A stretch of DNA of 7,985 nt from Spirochaeta sp. (GCA_027859055.1 JAQIBO010000168.1:1-7985), one strand, 5' to 3'. Positions 1 to 5,544 are shown, counted from the first letter of the stretch. The notes: a model not told the origin generated them from the letters alone. Program-made: numbers and translations.

Positions 1-37
1 GATTCACAGCCGGTGCACACCACCTTTCACCTGACCG
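1..37 (+). repeat. 37-bp dispersed repeat, copy 1
   Basis: This segment matches 1967-2003 in the same orientation at 34 of 37 positions by eye. The copy may extend left beyond the window. It lies directly before the Rpn-family remnant; the matching copy lies shortly after the second Rpn remnant. Read on the minus strand it has a GGTGAAA motif and a GTGCACCGGC motif, which remind me of the short repeats at the ends of IS21-type elements, but no transposase gene is visible and that assignment is a guess. It could also be a dispersed intergenic repeat. Confidence 0.6.
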
Positions 38-57
38 CAGGAGACGGCGGGACCGAT

Positions 58-519
58 CGCAAACGCTCTAAATCGCTTGTCCTTACCAGCCATCTGGCGA
101 TTCACTTTCTGGAATTACCCAAATTGCGAAGTAACGCTGCCCCGACCGTCGGGTCACCGCACATCTCGACGACGCTGCAGCGATGGTTGTACTATATGCA
201 TGGGCGAGGAGAGGGTGATTCAATGGAAGATAACATTCTGTTACAGATTCTGAAGGAAGACCCTGACATTGAGGATGCAGAGGAGCGCTACCGGCAGTTT
301 GTGGCCGACGAAGAGCTGCGGGAGAAGTACCAGGACCGCATCAAGGCGGAGCGTGACCGTCGGTCCCAGATCATCTATGCGGAACGGCAAGGCGAAAAGC
401 GGGGGCTGGAACAGGGGCGACGAGAACTCATCGCACGGATGAAGTCCCGGGGGATGTCGAATGCCGAGATTGCCGACCTTACCGGCCTGCGCGCTGAGGA
501 AATCAACACTATAGTATAA
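58..519 (+). pseudogene. Rpn-family recombination-promoting nuclease, 5'-truncated C-terminal part
   Basis: The frame encodes the middle and end of an Rpn-type PD-(D/E)XK nuclease/putative transposase. It shows the family's IHFLELPKL segment, then a TLQRWLYYM segment, then a charged helical region (about codons 75-140 of the open frame) and a C-terminal MSNAEIADLTGL helix-turn-helix-like motif. The catalytic N-terminal nuclease core is absent: the frame is open back to position 13, but 1-37 is the dispersed repeat, so the join is a rearrangement or deletion. Rpn proteins are DNA endonucleases that raise RecA-independent recombination and are linked to phage defence. The second, shorter fragment at 1706-1831 matches 58-126 at 63 of 69 bases. 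The remnant cannot cut DNA as it stands. Family membership is recognised from motifs, not from a search. Confidence 0.72.
223..519 (+). CDS. Possible intragenic small Rpn protein (RpnS-like), 98 aa
   Basis: An in-frame ATG at 223 is preceded by AGGAGAGGG (207-215), ending 7 nt before the start, which is close to an ideal ribosome binding site. The product would be 98 residues: MEDNILLQ at the start, a highly charged helical stretch rich in Glu and Arg, and the C-terminal MSNAEIADLTGL motif. In Escherichia coli, rpn genes are known to contain internal starts that yield small C-terminal proteins inhibiting the full-length toxic nuclease. I infer that this start could serve the same purpose and that the small ORF may still be translated although the nuclease part is lost. 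The alternative is that it is just the untranslated tail of a pseudogene. No promoter was identified directly upstream. Confidence 0.5.
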   Translation: MEDNILLQILKEDPDIEDAEERYRQFVADEELREKYQDRIKAERDRRSQIIYAERQGEKRGLEQGRRELIARMKSRGMSNAEIADLTGLRAEEINTIV

Positions 520-584
520 CGGCGACGGGTAGCCGTTGCACGAACCCACAACTGTGTACACCGTTCCCGTGCTCACCGTCGCGA

Positions 585-773
585 TCAGACGTAAACCTTT
601 GGAAAACGAGTATCAGGCCGCTCGACGAGCGGCGTAGTTGAGTGTCCGCCAAATGGGGGGGGCAGTCCAGTGGGGATCAAATCGTGAAGAAAGATTTCTT
701 CGAGCCGATTGCAGGGTTTACCGGTTCCCTGGAGATCAGTTTCCGCTGTTCGGGTGAATACAACCTCGTACAT
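585..773 (-). pseudogene. RelE/ParE-like toxin, only the N-terminus recognisable
   Basis: The frame opens with MYEVVFTRTAETDLQ, the typical first beta strand and helix of RelE/ParE ribosome-dependent RNase or gyrase toxins (usually 85-100 residues). After about residue 16 the similarity stops. The remaining codons run to a TGA after 62 residues with proline-rich, unconvincing sequence and no family C-terminus. The frame passes through a run of eight C (plus-strand G 655-662) inside a sequence resembling an IS3-family end (643-669). Its ATG overlaps the last base of the upstream antitoxin stop (TGATG), a sign of translational coupling in the ancestral pair. I read it as a toxin gene broken by insertion or recombination, so probably inactive. 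A GTG one codon earlier is an alternative start. Confidence 0.5.
643..669 (-). mobile_element. Orphan IS3-family (IS150-group)-like terminal inverted repeat
   Basis: Read on the minus strand, this 27-bp stretch begins TGGACTGCC, continues with a C tract, then ATTTGGCGGACA. IS150-group IS3 elements typically begin TG(N)ACTG(N)CCCCC and end the terminal repeat with TTGGACA, so the order and spacing of the blocks fit. The outer TG end faces the toxin remnant; the interior would extend toward lower coordinates, but no OrfA/OrfB coding sequence follows and no opposite end was found in the window. It is therefore at most a solo end left after deletion. The assignment rests on remembered consensus and could be chance. 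Confidence 0.35.
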
Positions 774-925
774 CACCCAATCAATTGTTTCCGTGCCCCT
801 TGAATAGCGTCGTCCGCCGCAACGGTGCGCCCCGTCTCGTCGTCACGGATCCCCTTCTCAACCGCAGCGTATAACTCCTGCTGAGAATCCTCATGATAGG
901 AATCTCCGCTGTCTAGGTTACCCAC
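773..925 (-). CDS. Short antitoxin-like protein, 50 aa
   Basis: A GTG at 925, preceded by GGGAG with a 5-nt spacer, opens a 50-codon frame. The product is acidic and contains ELYAAVEKGIRDDETGR followed by TVAADDAI. This resembles the C-terminal neutralising segment of Phd/RelB-type antitoxins, where a helix with an acidic 'E-x-GR' turn precedes the toxin-wrapping tail. Its TGA stop overlaps the ATG of the RelE/ParE-like toxin remnant by one base, the classical antitoxin-then-toxin order. No N-terminal DNA-binding domain is evident within the 50 residues. The frame immediately upstream (1085-918) differs by one base, so an ancestral longer antitoxin may have been split by a frameshift. Function is inferred from position and from the toxin start next to it. 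Confidence 0.45.
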   Translation of the reverse strand: MGNLDSGDSYHEDSQQELYAAVEKGIRDDETGRTVAADDAIQGARKQLIG

Positions 926-1085
926 ATCGACTCCCGGTCAAAGGGCTTCCTGCTTCCTGAAAGAACGCTTCGATGTCGAACGAGCCCTCCAACTTGGAAC
1001 GGCCGAACTTTGAAACCACTTCACCGAGTTCTCGCGCACGTATCTCGAGTTCGGATGGTTCGGTTTCAGTTCCCCTCCCCGCCAT
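918..1085 (-). CDS. Weak 55-codon frame between nitroreductase and antitoxin, unrecognised
   Basis: An ATG at 1085, inside the last codons of the nitroreductase, opens a 55-residue frame with the protein-like segments ELEIRARELGEVVSKFG and SFDIEAFFQEA. It ends at TAA 920-918, eight bases inside the antitoxin-like frame. No good ribosome binding site precedes the ATG; a strong AGGGG at about 1072-1080 is not followed by a start codon at a useful distance. I do not recognise a family. It could be a short real gene, the N-terminal half of a frameshifted antitoxin, or the tail of a lost gene. Base composition resembles the neighbouring nitroreductase. Confidence 0.25.
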   Translation of the reverse strand: MAGRGTETEPSELEIRARELGEVVSKFGRSKLEGSFDIEAFFQEAGSPLTGSRCG

Positions 1086-1635
1086 ACCGCTCGTAACTGA
1101 CGATCGACTGGAGGGGTTTTCGTTTTGCCTCGCGGGGTGCGTCCGCGGGGTACCCGAGGGTGATGAGGAGGGATACCCGTCTCCGGTGCAGGCCGGAACC
1201 TTTCGGGATACCGAGCAGGGAGGCGACCTTCTTCTCGTCAAACCAGCCGATCATGCACGTTCCCAGGCCCGCTTCCGCGGCGCGGAGGCAGAGGTGTTCC
1301 GCAGCGATCCCGATATCCAGGAGGTAGAACGGGGTCTTCTGCAGGAGCGCGCCGATCTGCGTGACGAGTCGGGGCGGCTCCGCGACGACCGCGATGATTA
1401 CCGGCGCCTGTGCGGCAAACGCGTTCATCCTGCTCCCCGGGAGGCGCGTCAATTCTGCGATACGGCTCCGCACTTCCGTGTCCGTCACCACGATGAAATG
1501 CCACGGCTGGGAGTTGGTTGCCGAGGGGGCGAGGCGCGCCGCCTCGAGGCATGAGGTGAGTAGATCGGGCGGAACGGGGTCTTCCCGGTATGCACGGACG
1601 CTCCGGCGGTGTTGCACAAGTTTCAGAAAATCCAT
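1066..1635 (-). CDS. Nitroreductase family FMN-dependent oxidoreductase, 189 aa
   Basis: The protein has the layout of a compact nitroreductase. An N-terminal HRRSVRAYREDPVP block (residues 9-22) contributes FMN phosphate contacts, LAPSATNSQPWHFIVV (35-50) binds the flavin ring, and GIAAEHLCLRAAEAGLGTC (109-127) is followed by GWFDE, then LITLGYPAD near the end. Such enzymes are cytoplasmic homodimers that use NAD(P)H to reduce nitroaromatics, quinones or flavins; the real substrate cannot be told. The length of 189 residues is normal for the short subfamily. The start is chosen at the family-typical MDFLKLVQ. An upstream in-frame ATG at 1677, preceded by GGAAG, would add 14 residues that do not look conserved. 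There is no clear ribosome binding site at 1635, but a TACAAT lies 6 nt upstream. The gene is more GC-rich than the minus-strand genes after 2741, and its neighbours on both sides are remnants. Confidence 0.9.
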   Translation of the reverse strand: MDFLKLVQHRRSVRAYREDPVPPDLLTSCLEAARLAPSATNSQPWHFIVVTDTEVRSRIAELTRLPGSRMNAFAAQAPVIIAVVAEPPRLVTQIGALLQKTPFYLLDIGIAAEHLCLRAAEAGLGTCMIGWFDEKKVASLLGIPKGSGLHRRRVSLLITLGYPADAPREAKRKPLQSIVSYERYGGEGN

Positions 1636-1641
1636 GGCGCT

Positions 1642-1647
1642 ATTGTA
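1642..1647 (-). promoter_or_regulatory. Possible -10 element for a leaderless nitroreductase mRNA
   Basis: On the minus strand TACAAT is followed by six bases and then the nitroreductase ATG, so transcription from this box would begin at or next to the start codon. The ATG lacks a ribosome binding site, which fits a leaderless transcript. The -35 region at 17-18 bp spacing (about 1665-1671, CAAACC/ACAAAC) is poor, so the call is tentative. Confidence 0.3.
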
Positions 1648-1705
1648 GTGCAGAATCCGGGAAAGGTTTGTGTACATATGCTTCCGGATAGCCAGGCCCG
1701 GCGGC

Positions 1706-1831
1706 CGCAAACGCTCTCAGTCGCTGGTCCTTACCAGCCATCTGGCGATTCACTTTCTGGAATTGCCCGAGTTGGGGAACGAACACCATATCTCGACGAC
1801 GCTACAACGGATGACCATTTTACGAGTATGA
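1706..1831 (+). pseudogene. Rpn-family nuclease fragment, second copy
   Basis: This frame encodes RKRSQSLVLTSHLAIHFLELPEL, then ISTTLQRM and a TGA at 1829-1831. Positions 1706-1774 match 58-126 at 63 of 69 bases, and 1790-1803 match 163-176 exactly. About 20 bases present between these blocks in the first copy are missing here. After TLQR the similarity ends, and the C-terminal charged region and final motif are gone. Several differences are at third codon positions (TTA/TTG, CTT/CTG), which suggests two diverged paralogues that later decayed rather than one fresh duplication. No start or promoter is evident. The fragment is non-functional as a nuclease. Confidence 0.65.
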
Positions 1832-1952
1832 CGACAACCTCAACCCGACGTTCAGGAGGATGTGGAAAACCGCCTGTCTTGCAGACAGCATCGCCGGGCG
1901 CCTGTTCAGCTCCGCGCTACCAAATGTGTGGGACTCTGAGGAGGCGTACTGA
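1815..1952 (+). pseudogene. Orphan C-terminal coding fragment, unrecognised
   Basis: Directly after the Rpn fragment, in another frame, an open stretch bounded by stops encodes a protein-like segment: FYEYDDNLNPTFRRMW, then KTACLADSIAGRL, ending WDSEEAY and TGA at 1950-1952. It has no start codon with a ribosome binding site and follows the end of Rpn similarity without a gap, so it looks like the tail of a different gene joined by deletion. I do not recognise the family. The frame is short enough that it could be chance, although the composition is unlike random translation. Confidence 0.3.
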
Positions 1953-1966
1953 GAGTGCGTTTTTCA

Positions 1967-2003
1967 GAATCACAGCCGGTGCATACCACATTTCACCTGA
2001 CCG
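1967..2003 (+). repeat. 37-bp dispersed repeat, copy 2
   Basis: This copy matches 1-37 at 34 of 37 positions, in the same orientation. It sits 14 bases after the orphan coding fragment and 21 bases beyond the truncated Nudix stop, so it marks the boundary where both neighbouring coding sequences break off. That is the position expected of a mobile-element end or a recombination site. No target duplication could be identified by eye. Confidence 0.6.
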
Positions 2004-2024
2004 GTATGAGCGCTCCGCAGAACG

Positions 2025-2579
2025 TCAGTTCGGTTTTACGTATCCAAGGAAATAAGTCCTGCCGCACGGATCTTGGTCCGTCGTCAGCAAAGAAACCCTG
2101 TGGGCGCGGTGTTTCGAATGGAAATCAAAACCGGTGAGTCGTTCAGCTGTTCGAACATCAAGGTTCAGTTCCTCCTTGAGTTCCCGAACGGCCGTACACA
2201 TCCACGGTTCTCCGTTTTCATGCGCGCCCCCAGGTAGTGAGTAATGGTCATTCGCCTGCTCCTGGACGAGCAGGAGCGCACCCCGCCGCAAGACTTTCGC
2301 GGTGCCACGCACGCGTTTCCCGCTGTTGTCACCTTGTTTCTGTTCCGTTTCGTTGAGCATTAGGGGGCAGAAGCCATCTCCATTCTTAAGCCGGTAACGA
2401 GCTTCCTGTGATTGTTCGCGCAATTCAGTAGAAACCGTAACGACGAAACTGCGGAGTCTTTCGGTCGGGTTTTTACCAGGAATTGAGGCAGCTACTTCAT
2501 CGAAGTCCGGTCCAACAGTTCCGACGGACACATCCTGTTGATTGACCTTTAACACACTGTTTTGCCTGTCTTCGGCCAT
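2025..2579 (-). CDS. Nudix hydrolase, probably 3'-truncated, with an unrecognised N-terminal part
   Basis: Residues about 90-165 form the front of a Nudix fold with the Nudix box at G118-x5-E124-x7-R132-E133-L134-x-E136-E137. The box glycine near its end is replaced by N139. The acidic residues that bind Mg2+ for cleavage of nucleoside diphosphate-linked substrates are present. Residues 1-90 match nothing I recognise and may come from another gene. After the box only about 45 residues follow, against the usual 60-70, and the last part is unconvincing. The stop lies 21 bp from the 37-bp repeat (2003-1967), so the end was probably lost in a rearrangement. The start is taken at ATG 2579 after GACGAGGAGAA; the spacing is short, and a TTG at 2609 would add ten residues. 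Substrate unknown, activity doubtful. Confidence 0.7.
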   Translation of the reverse strand: MAEDRQNSVLKVNQQDVSVGTVGPDFDEVAASIPGKNPTERLRSFVVTVSTELREQSQEARYRLKNGDGFCPLMLNETEQKQGDNSGKRVRGTAKVLRRGALLLVQEQANDHYSLPGGAHENGEPWMCTAVRELKEELNLDVRTAERLTGFDFHSKHRAHRVSLLTTDQDPCGRTYFLGYVKPN

Positions 2580-2608
2580 TTCTCCTCGTCCCCATACACG
2601 GAGCAGCA

Positions 2609-2630
2609 AATAAAAAATCTGTAGATTTGC
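2609..2630 (-). terminator. Weak intrinsic terminator after the serine hydrolase
   Basis: On the minus strand AAATC-TACA-GATTT forms a short hairpin followed at once by a T-rich run (TTTATTTG), and an outer GCAAAT/ATTTGC pair could extend it. It lies 111-132 bases past the hydrolase stop and before the Nudix start, the right place to end the hydrolase transcript. The stem is short and AT-only, so efficiency is uncertain. The rest of 2610-2740 shows no gene. Confidence 0.35.
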
Positions 2631-2740
2631 GGCCCGTTTGCCTGGGAACTGAATACCGAGAAGTTTGGCTGAGGACCTGATCGAGTGGAACCAGTTAAAC
2701 GTTCCCAGCTTGTTTTTCGCTCAAAAAGCCTGCCTCTCGC

Positions 2741-4702
2741 CTACACCATCTTCCACGGAACCAGATTCCACCACAGCACAAGGAAGGTATAGAAAAACCC
2801 TACCCCGATTATCGCTCTGGTCAGGAACGGAATGCTCTTTGAACCAAGCGGATGGTATCGTCGGGTAAGCGCAGTGGTAATGACCAGAACTCCGAGGACG
2901 ATAAAGACGAGACTGTTTGAGAACGTGAGGATCCGCGTGGTCACGGGGTCTTCAAAAAGATAGCCTTCGCCGAAAAGAACAAACCAAATGACGATCGCCA
3001 CCCCCGGTATACCGACGAACGACAGAAGCCAGATGATGAAGCGAACCAGTCTCCGAGCTTTCCGACGTGGTTTGTCACAGGACCTGCATCCGATCAACGG
3101 CGCAAAGGGAATCCAGAACATCGTGAAACCAAAGACCAGAAACGTGACTACGAATCCAGCGACATGGAGCGGCGGGAAGTCAATCGCAGAGAGTTTTCGC
3201 ATCGCCCAGGTTCCCGAATGCTCCTGAACGTACAGAACTGTCTCGCCTGACGGTGTCTCCCTGGCTGCGATACGTGTTCCTTCATCCGATGTACGCCAGA
3301 CCGATTCTCCGATCGGGGTCAGTTCGCTGCTTCCCCCGCTGTCAAGCCAGCCGACTTCAAGAACCCCATTTGGATGCAGTGTCACCCTCGCTGCATCGTA
3401 CAGGTGAGTCACTTTCTCGATAGTGCTGTAGTTGTTCCGGGTCGGCAGATAGTATCCATCCAGATCGATGTCGTGGTCGAAGTGTTTCGTATCAGGTTGG
3501 GTATCTTCCGCTGCAAACTCTTCCACGGAGTGAGACGCACGGACTCCCGTATCTGGTCTGGTACCGATCGCGGGTGTCGGGTGCGCCTGTATGTATCGGG
3601 TGAAACTGTCGACAAAATCACTCAACGCAGCGGGCTGATGTCTATTGTACGCGACAAACAGTCCGACTCCCAACTCCGGATATATCAGAATAGTGCTGAT
3701 GTGGTTTCCGAAATTCCCGCCGTGCCCGAGTATCTGCAGACCGTAATTGTCCCGTCGCATAAATCCGTAATAGGTCGGACCGAGTTCCCGATGGTAACCG
3801 TCACGACGCTCGATCATCTGTTCAACGGTTGCCTCTCTGAGAACCCTGCGGTTCTGCGCCTCTCCCCCGTTGACGAATATGTGCAGCCACTTTGCCATAG
3901 CATCCGCAGTGGCAGACATTCCTCCCGCCGCCGGGCCGTTGAATCCATAGTGCTCTTCTTCAACCCAAACGCCATTTTCTATTTCCCATCCTGAAGATAC
4001 GGCTCCGGACTCCAGGAACGCAGAACTCTGCTCGGTTGAAACTCCACGGTCCATGGCCGCAGGTTCCAGAATGGTCGTCCGGATCCACTCCTCCCATGAT
4101 GTCCCGACAGCTGACTCGATGACGAACCCTGCAAGAGCCGCACCATAATTGGAATATGCGGGGAACTCGCCCGGATGATAGGCGATCTCCGGTTGTACTG
4201 CTGAGATAAAATCCCTGTTGGACAGAGTGGCGTCGAGTTGCGTTTCGAAGTTCCGTGCGTTGGTGTCTTCGAACCCGGCCGTGTGGGTGATCAGATCTCT
4301 CAGGGTTATCTCGGGACGTCCGGTGGCGGGGAAGACAGAACTATCCACCCAGTAGGAGATATCGCGATCAAGATCGAGCGTTCCCTCCTGGACCAGCGCC
4401 ATCACTGCCGCCCAGGTAAACGTCTTCGTAATCGACGCGATCCGAAACATCGTGTTCTGTGGATCTACCGGTGTTCCTGCAATCGGGTCCCGAAACCCGT
4501 ACCCCCGAATAATTGACCGTTCATCGGTGACAACAGCTACTGCAGCACCAGGAATCCAGTAGGCCTCGAGGTGGGCGTCCATGTAACCATCCAGCCACGG
4601 ATCGATCGCGTTGAGCTGCTGTTTTACAGTTTCGGTCTCACTGAACGCGAAGAAGGGAACCAGGACCAATAACACAGTTATGAACACCCAACGCAAAGAC
4701 AT
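2741..4702 (-). CDS. Serine hydrolase (beta-lactamase/PBP superfamily) with C-terminal four-helix membrane region, 653 aa
   Basis: Residues 1-20 are a signal peptide or anchor (LRWVFITVLLVLVPFFAF). Residues about 30-370 are a class C beta-lactamase-type domain with the catalytic triad of motifs: S90-I-T-K93, Y183-S-N185 and H327-G-G329. A beta-rich linker follows (about 385-505), then four hydrophobic segments near 512-534, 554-577, 594-612 and 627-648. Members of the family act outside the cytoplasm as esterases, D-aminopeptidases, DD-carboxypeptidases or beta-lactamases; which one cannot be told from motifs. The predicted topology puts the catalytic domain on the periplasmic face. The start at 4702 is chosen because GAGGG precedes it by 4 nt and the signal peptide begins there; a further 38 in-frame codons upstream look non-coding. 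The lipoprotein gene lies 225 bp upstream in the same direction, so co-transcription is possible but not shown. Confidence 0.92.
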   Translation of the reverse strand: MSLRWVFITVLLVLVPFFAFSETETVKQQLNAIDPWLDGYMDAHLEAYWIPGAAVAVVTDERSIIRGYGFRDPIAGTPVDPQNTMFRIASITKTFTWAAVMALVQEGTLDLDRDISYWVDSSVFPATGRPEITLRDLITHTAGFEDTNARNFETQLDATLSNRDFISAVQPEIAYHPGEFPAYSNYGAALAGFVIESAVGTSWEEWIRTTILEPAAMDRGVSTEQSSAFLESGAVSSGWEIENGVWVEEEHYGFNGPAAGGMSATADAMAKWLHIFVNGGEAQNRRVLREATVEQMIERRDGYHRELGPTYYGFMRRDNYGLQILGHGGNFGNHISTILIYPELGVGLFVAYNRHQPAALSDFVDSFTRYIQAHPTPAIGTRPDTGVRASHSVEEFAAEDTQPDTKHFDHDIDLDGYYLPTRNNYSTIEKVTHLYDAARVTLHPNGVLEVGWLDSGGSSELTPIGESVWRTSDEGTRIAARETPSGETVLYVQEHSGTWAMRKLSAIDFPPLHVAGFVVTFLVFGFTMFWIPFAPLIGCRSCDKPRRKARRLVRFIIWLLSFVGIPGVAIVIWFVLFGEGYLFEDPVTTRILTFSNSLVFIVLGVLVITTALTRRYHPLGSKSIPFLTRAIIGVGFFYTFLVLWWNLVPWKMV

Positions 4703-4725
4703 ATAGCCCTCATGCGCACACAACC

Positions 4726-4974
4726 TCAGCGCCATCTCTGCCCGGCCGGCCAACTGGCATCGATGGTGTCGAGAAGCGTGTTCACGTCTGCGGTTTCGTT
4801 GTTGTTCACTGTCCACGCCTCCGCCTTGTAACGGTATTGTTCCCGGTCAGGCGAGTGGGAGTAACGCCACCGGACCGTAGTTGGGTAGTAGCCACCGCCG
4901 GGCGCATTCCCGGCGATGGAGCGGAGGCTATTCCATTTCCTGAAGCAGCTCGTTGGTGGCAGCATTCGCTGCAT
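4726..4974 (-). other. Protein-like 82-codon frame between lipoprotein and hydrolase, unrecognised
   Basis: The frame overlaps the last 47 bp of the lipoprotein in another phase. It then encodes a plausible protein segment with YYPTTVRWRYSHSPDREQYR, AEAWTVNNNE and TLLDTIDASWPAGQ before TGA. It has no ribosome binding site at its first ATG. Two readings fit: it is the end of an older gene, or it is a C-terminal extension of the lipoprotein separated by a frameshift near 4930. A hairpin with arms GCCGGG/CCCGGC (4897-4914) lies inside it but is not followed by a T run, so it is a poor terminator. The remaining bases of 4703-4927 show nothing else. Confidence 0.3.
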
Positions 4975-5485
4975 TGGTTATTGAACCCAGGCCGGCCTTT
5001 TCGTTATAGGAGCTATGATCCTGAATGTAAGACATGAGCTCTTCCTTCTCGAGATCGACAGTGAACGCTTCGGTAGCGATTACCTCCTGCGTCCGATTGA
5101 AGATTCCCAGAATCGTGGTGACTTGTACGTCATGACGTGGAATTGCCAGTATGAGCGTATCAAAGTTGATCATGTCTCCTGCCACGTCCATCAGGCCGAC
5201 AACCCATTCGAGATTTCTTGGGTCCGCCAGAATTACCGTGCGGACTGCATCGGGAACGTCAGGAATAATCTTCTGCGTGCCCGCCGCTTGAGACACGCCA
5301 GTTACATAAGCAGCTGTTTCCTCGTTGTCTGCAAGGTCAGAAAGTACCAGCACTCCAAAATTCCTGTCTTCACGATCTGGAACGGAACCGGAGTGCATAT
5401 CCTCCGGAACTGTCGTACACGCCGTTACGGTAGCGAGGACGAGGGCGACACCAAAAACCTTGCTCGCCATTTTTTTCTTTGTCAT
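4928..5485 (-). CDS. Lipoprotein of unknown function, 185 aa
   Basis: The N-terminus is a bacterial lipoprotein signal: positively charged MTKKK, a hydrophobic stretch, and a V-T-A-C lipobox placing the acylated cysteine at residue 23. The mature part is acidic, with alternating hydrophobic strands (FGVLVLSDLAD, AVRTVILADP, FDTLILAIPRHDVQVTTILG) suggesting an alpha/beta fold, and a small Ala/Asn-rich tail (ITNAANAATNELLQEME). I do not recognise the family. The start is firm: GAGGAG lies 5 nt upstream of ATG 5485. The gene precedes the membrane serine hydrolase in the same direction with a 225-bp gap, so both products should sit at the cell envelope; a shared task is only inference. An AT-rich region with a TATAAT lies about 65 bp upstream of the start. 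Confidence 0.75.
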   Translation of the reverse strand: MTKKKMASKVFGVALVLATVTACTTVPEDMHSGSVPDREDRNFGVLVLSDLADNEETAAYVTGVSQAAGTQKIIPDVPDAVRTVILADPRNLEWVVGLMDVAGDMINFDTLILAIPRHDVQVTTILGIFNRTQEVIATEAFTVDLEKEELMSYIQDHSSYNEKAGLGSITNAANAATNELLQEME

Positions 5486-5544
5486 AAATACTCCTCTAAT
5501 TGTATTGATGAAGAATTTATCACGTAAAAACTAATTATTCCAGT

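Noticed and set aside
241..576. Minus-strand frame of 111 codons
   Set aside because: It is antisense to the Rpn-family tail, which has clear family motifs; the minus translation looks like a shadow.
686..701. Palindrome GAAGAAA-GA-TTTCTTC
   Set aside because: A 2-base centre cannot form a hairpin loop, and it lies inside the broken toxin frame with no promoter nearby, so operator status is unsupported.
973..1554. Long plus-strand frame of 193 codons
   Set aside because: It is antisense to the nitroreductase, whose motifs are unmistakable, and its translation is Arg/Asp-rich shadow sequence of a GC-rich gene.
1874..1888. Hairpin CTGTCT-TGC-AGACAG
   Set aside because: The stem is short, is not followed by a T run and lies within a coding-like fragment; likely chance.
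3374..3994. Plus-strand frame of 206 codons
   Set aside because: It is wholly antisense to the serine hydrolase catalytic domain and shows no family motif or ribosome binding site.
4703..4816. 38 extra in-frame codons before the hydrolase start
   Set aside because: They are Arg/His-rich and precede a textbook signal peptide; GAGGG in front of 4702 supports the shorter protein.
4897..4914. Hairpin GCCGGG-N6-CCCGGC after the lipoprotein stop
   Set aside because: There is no T tract after it on the minus strand, and it falls in a protein-like frame; not accepted as a terminator.
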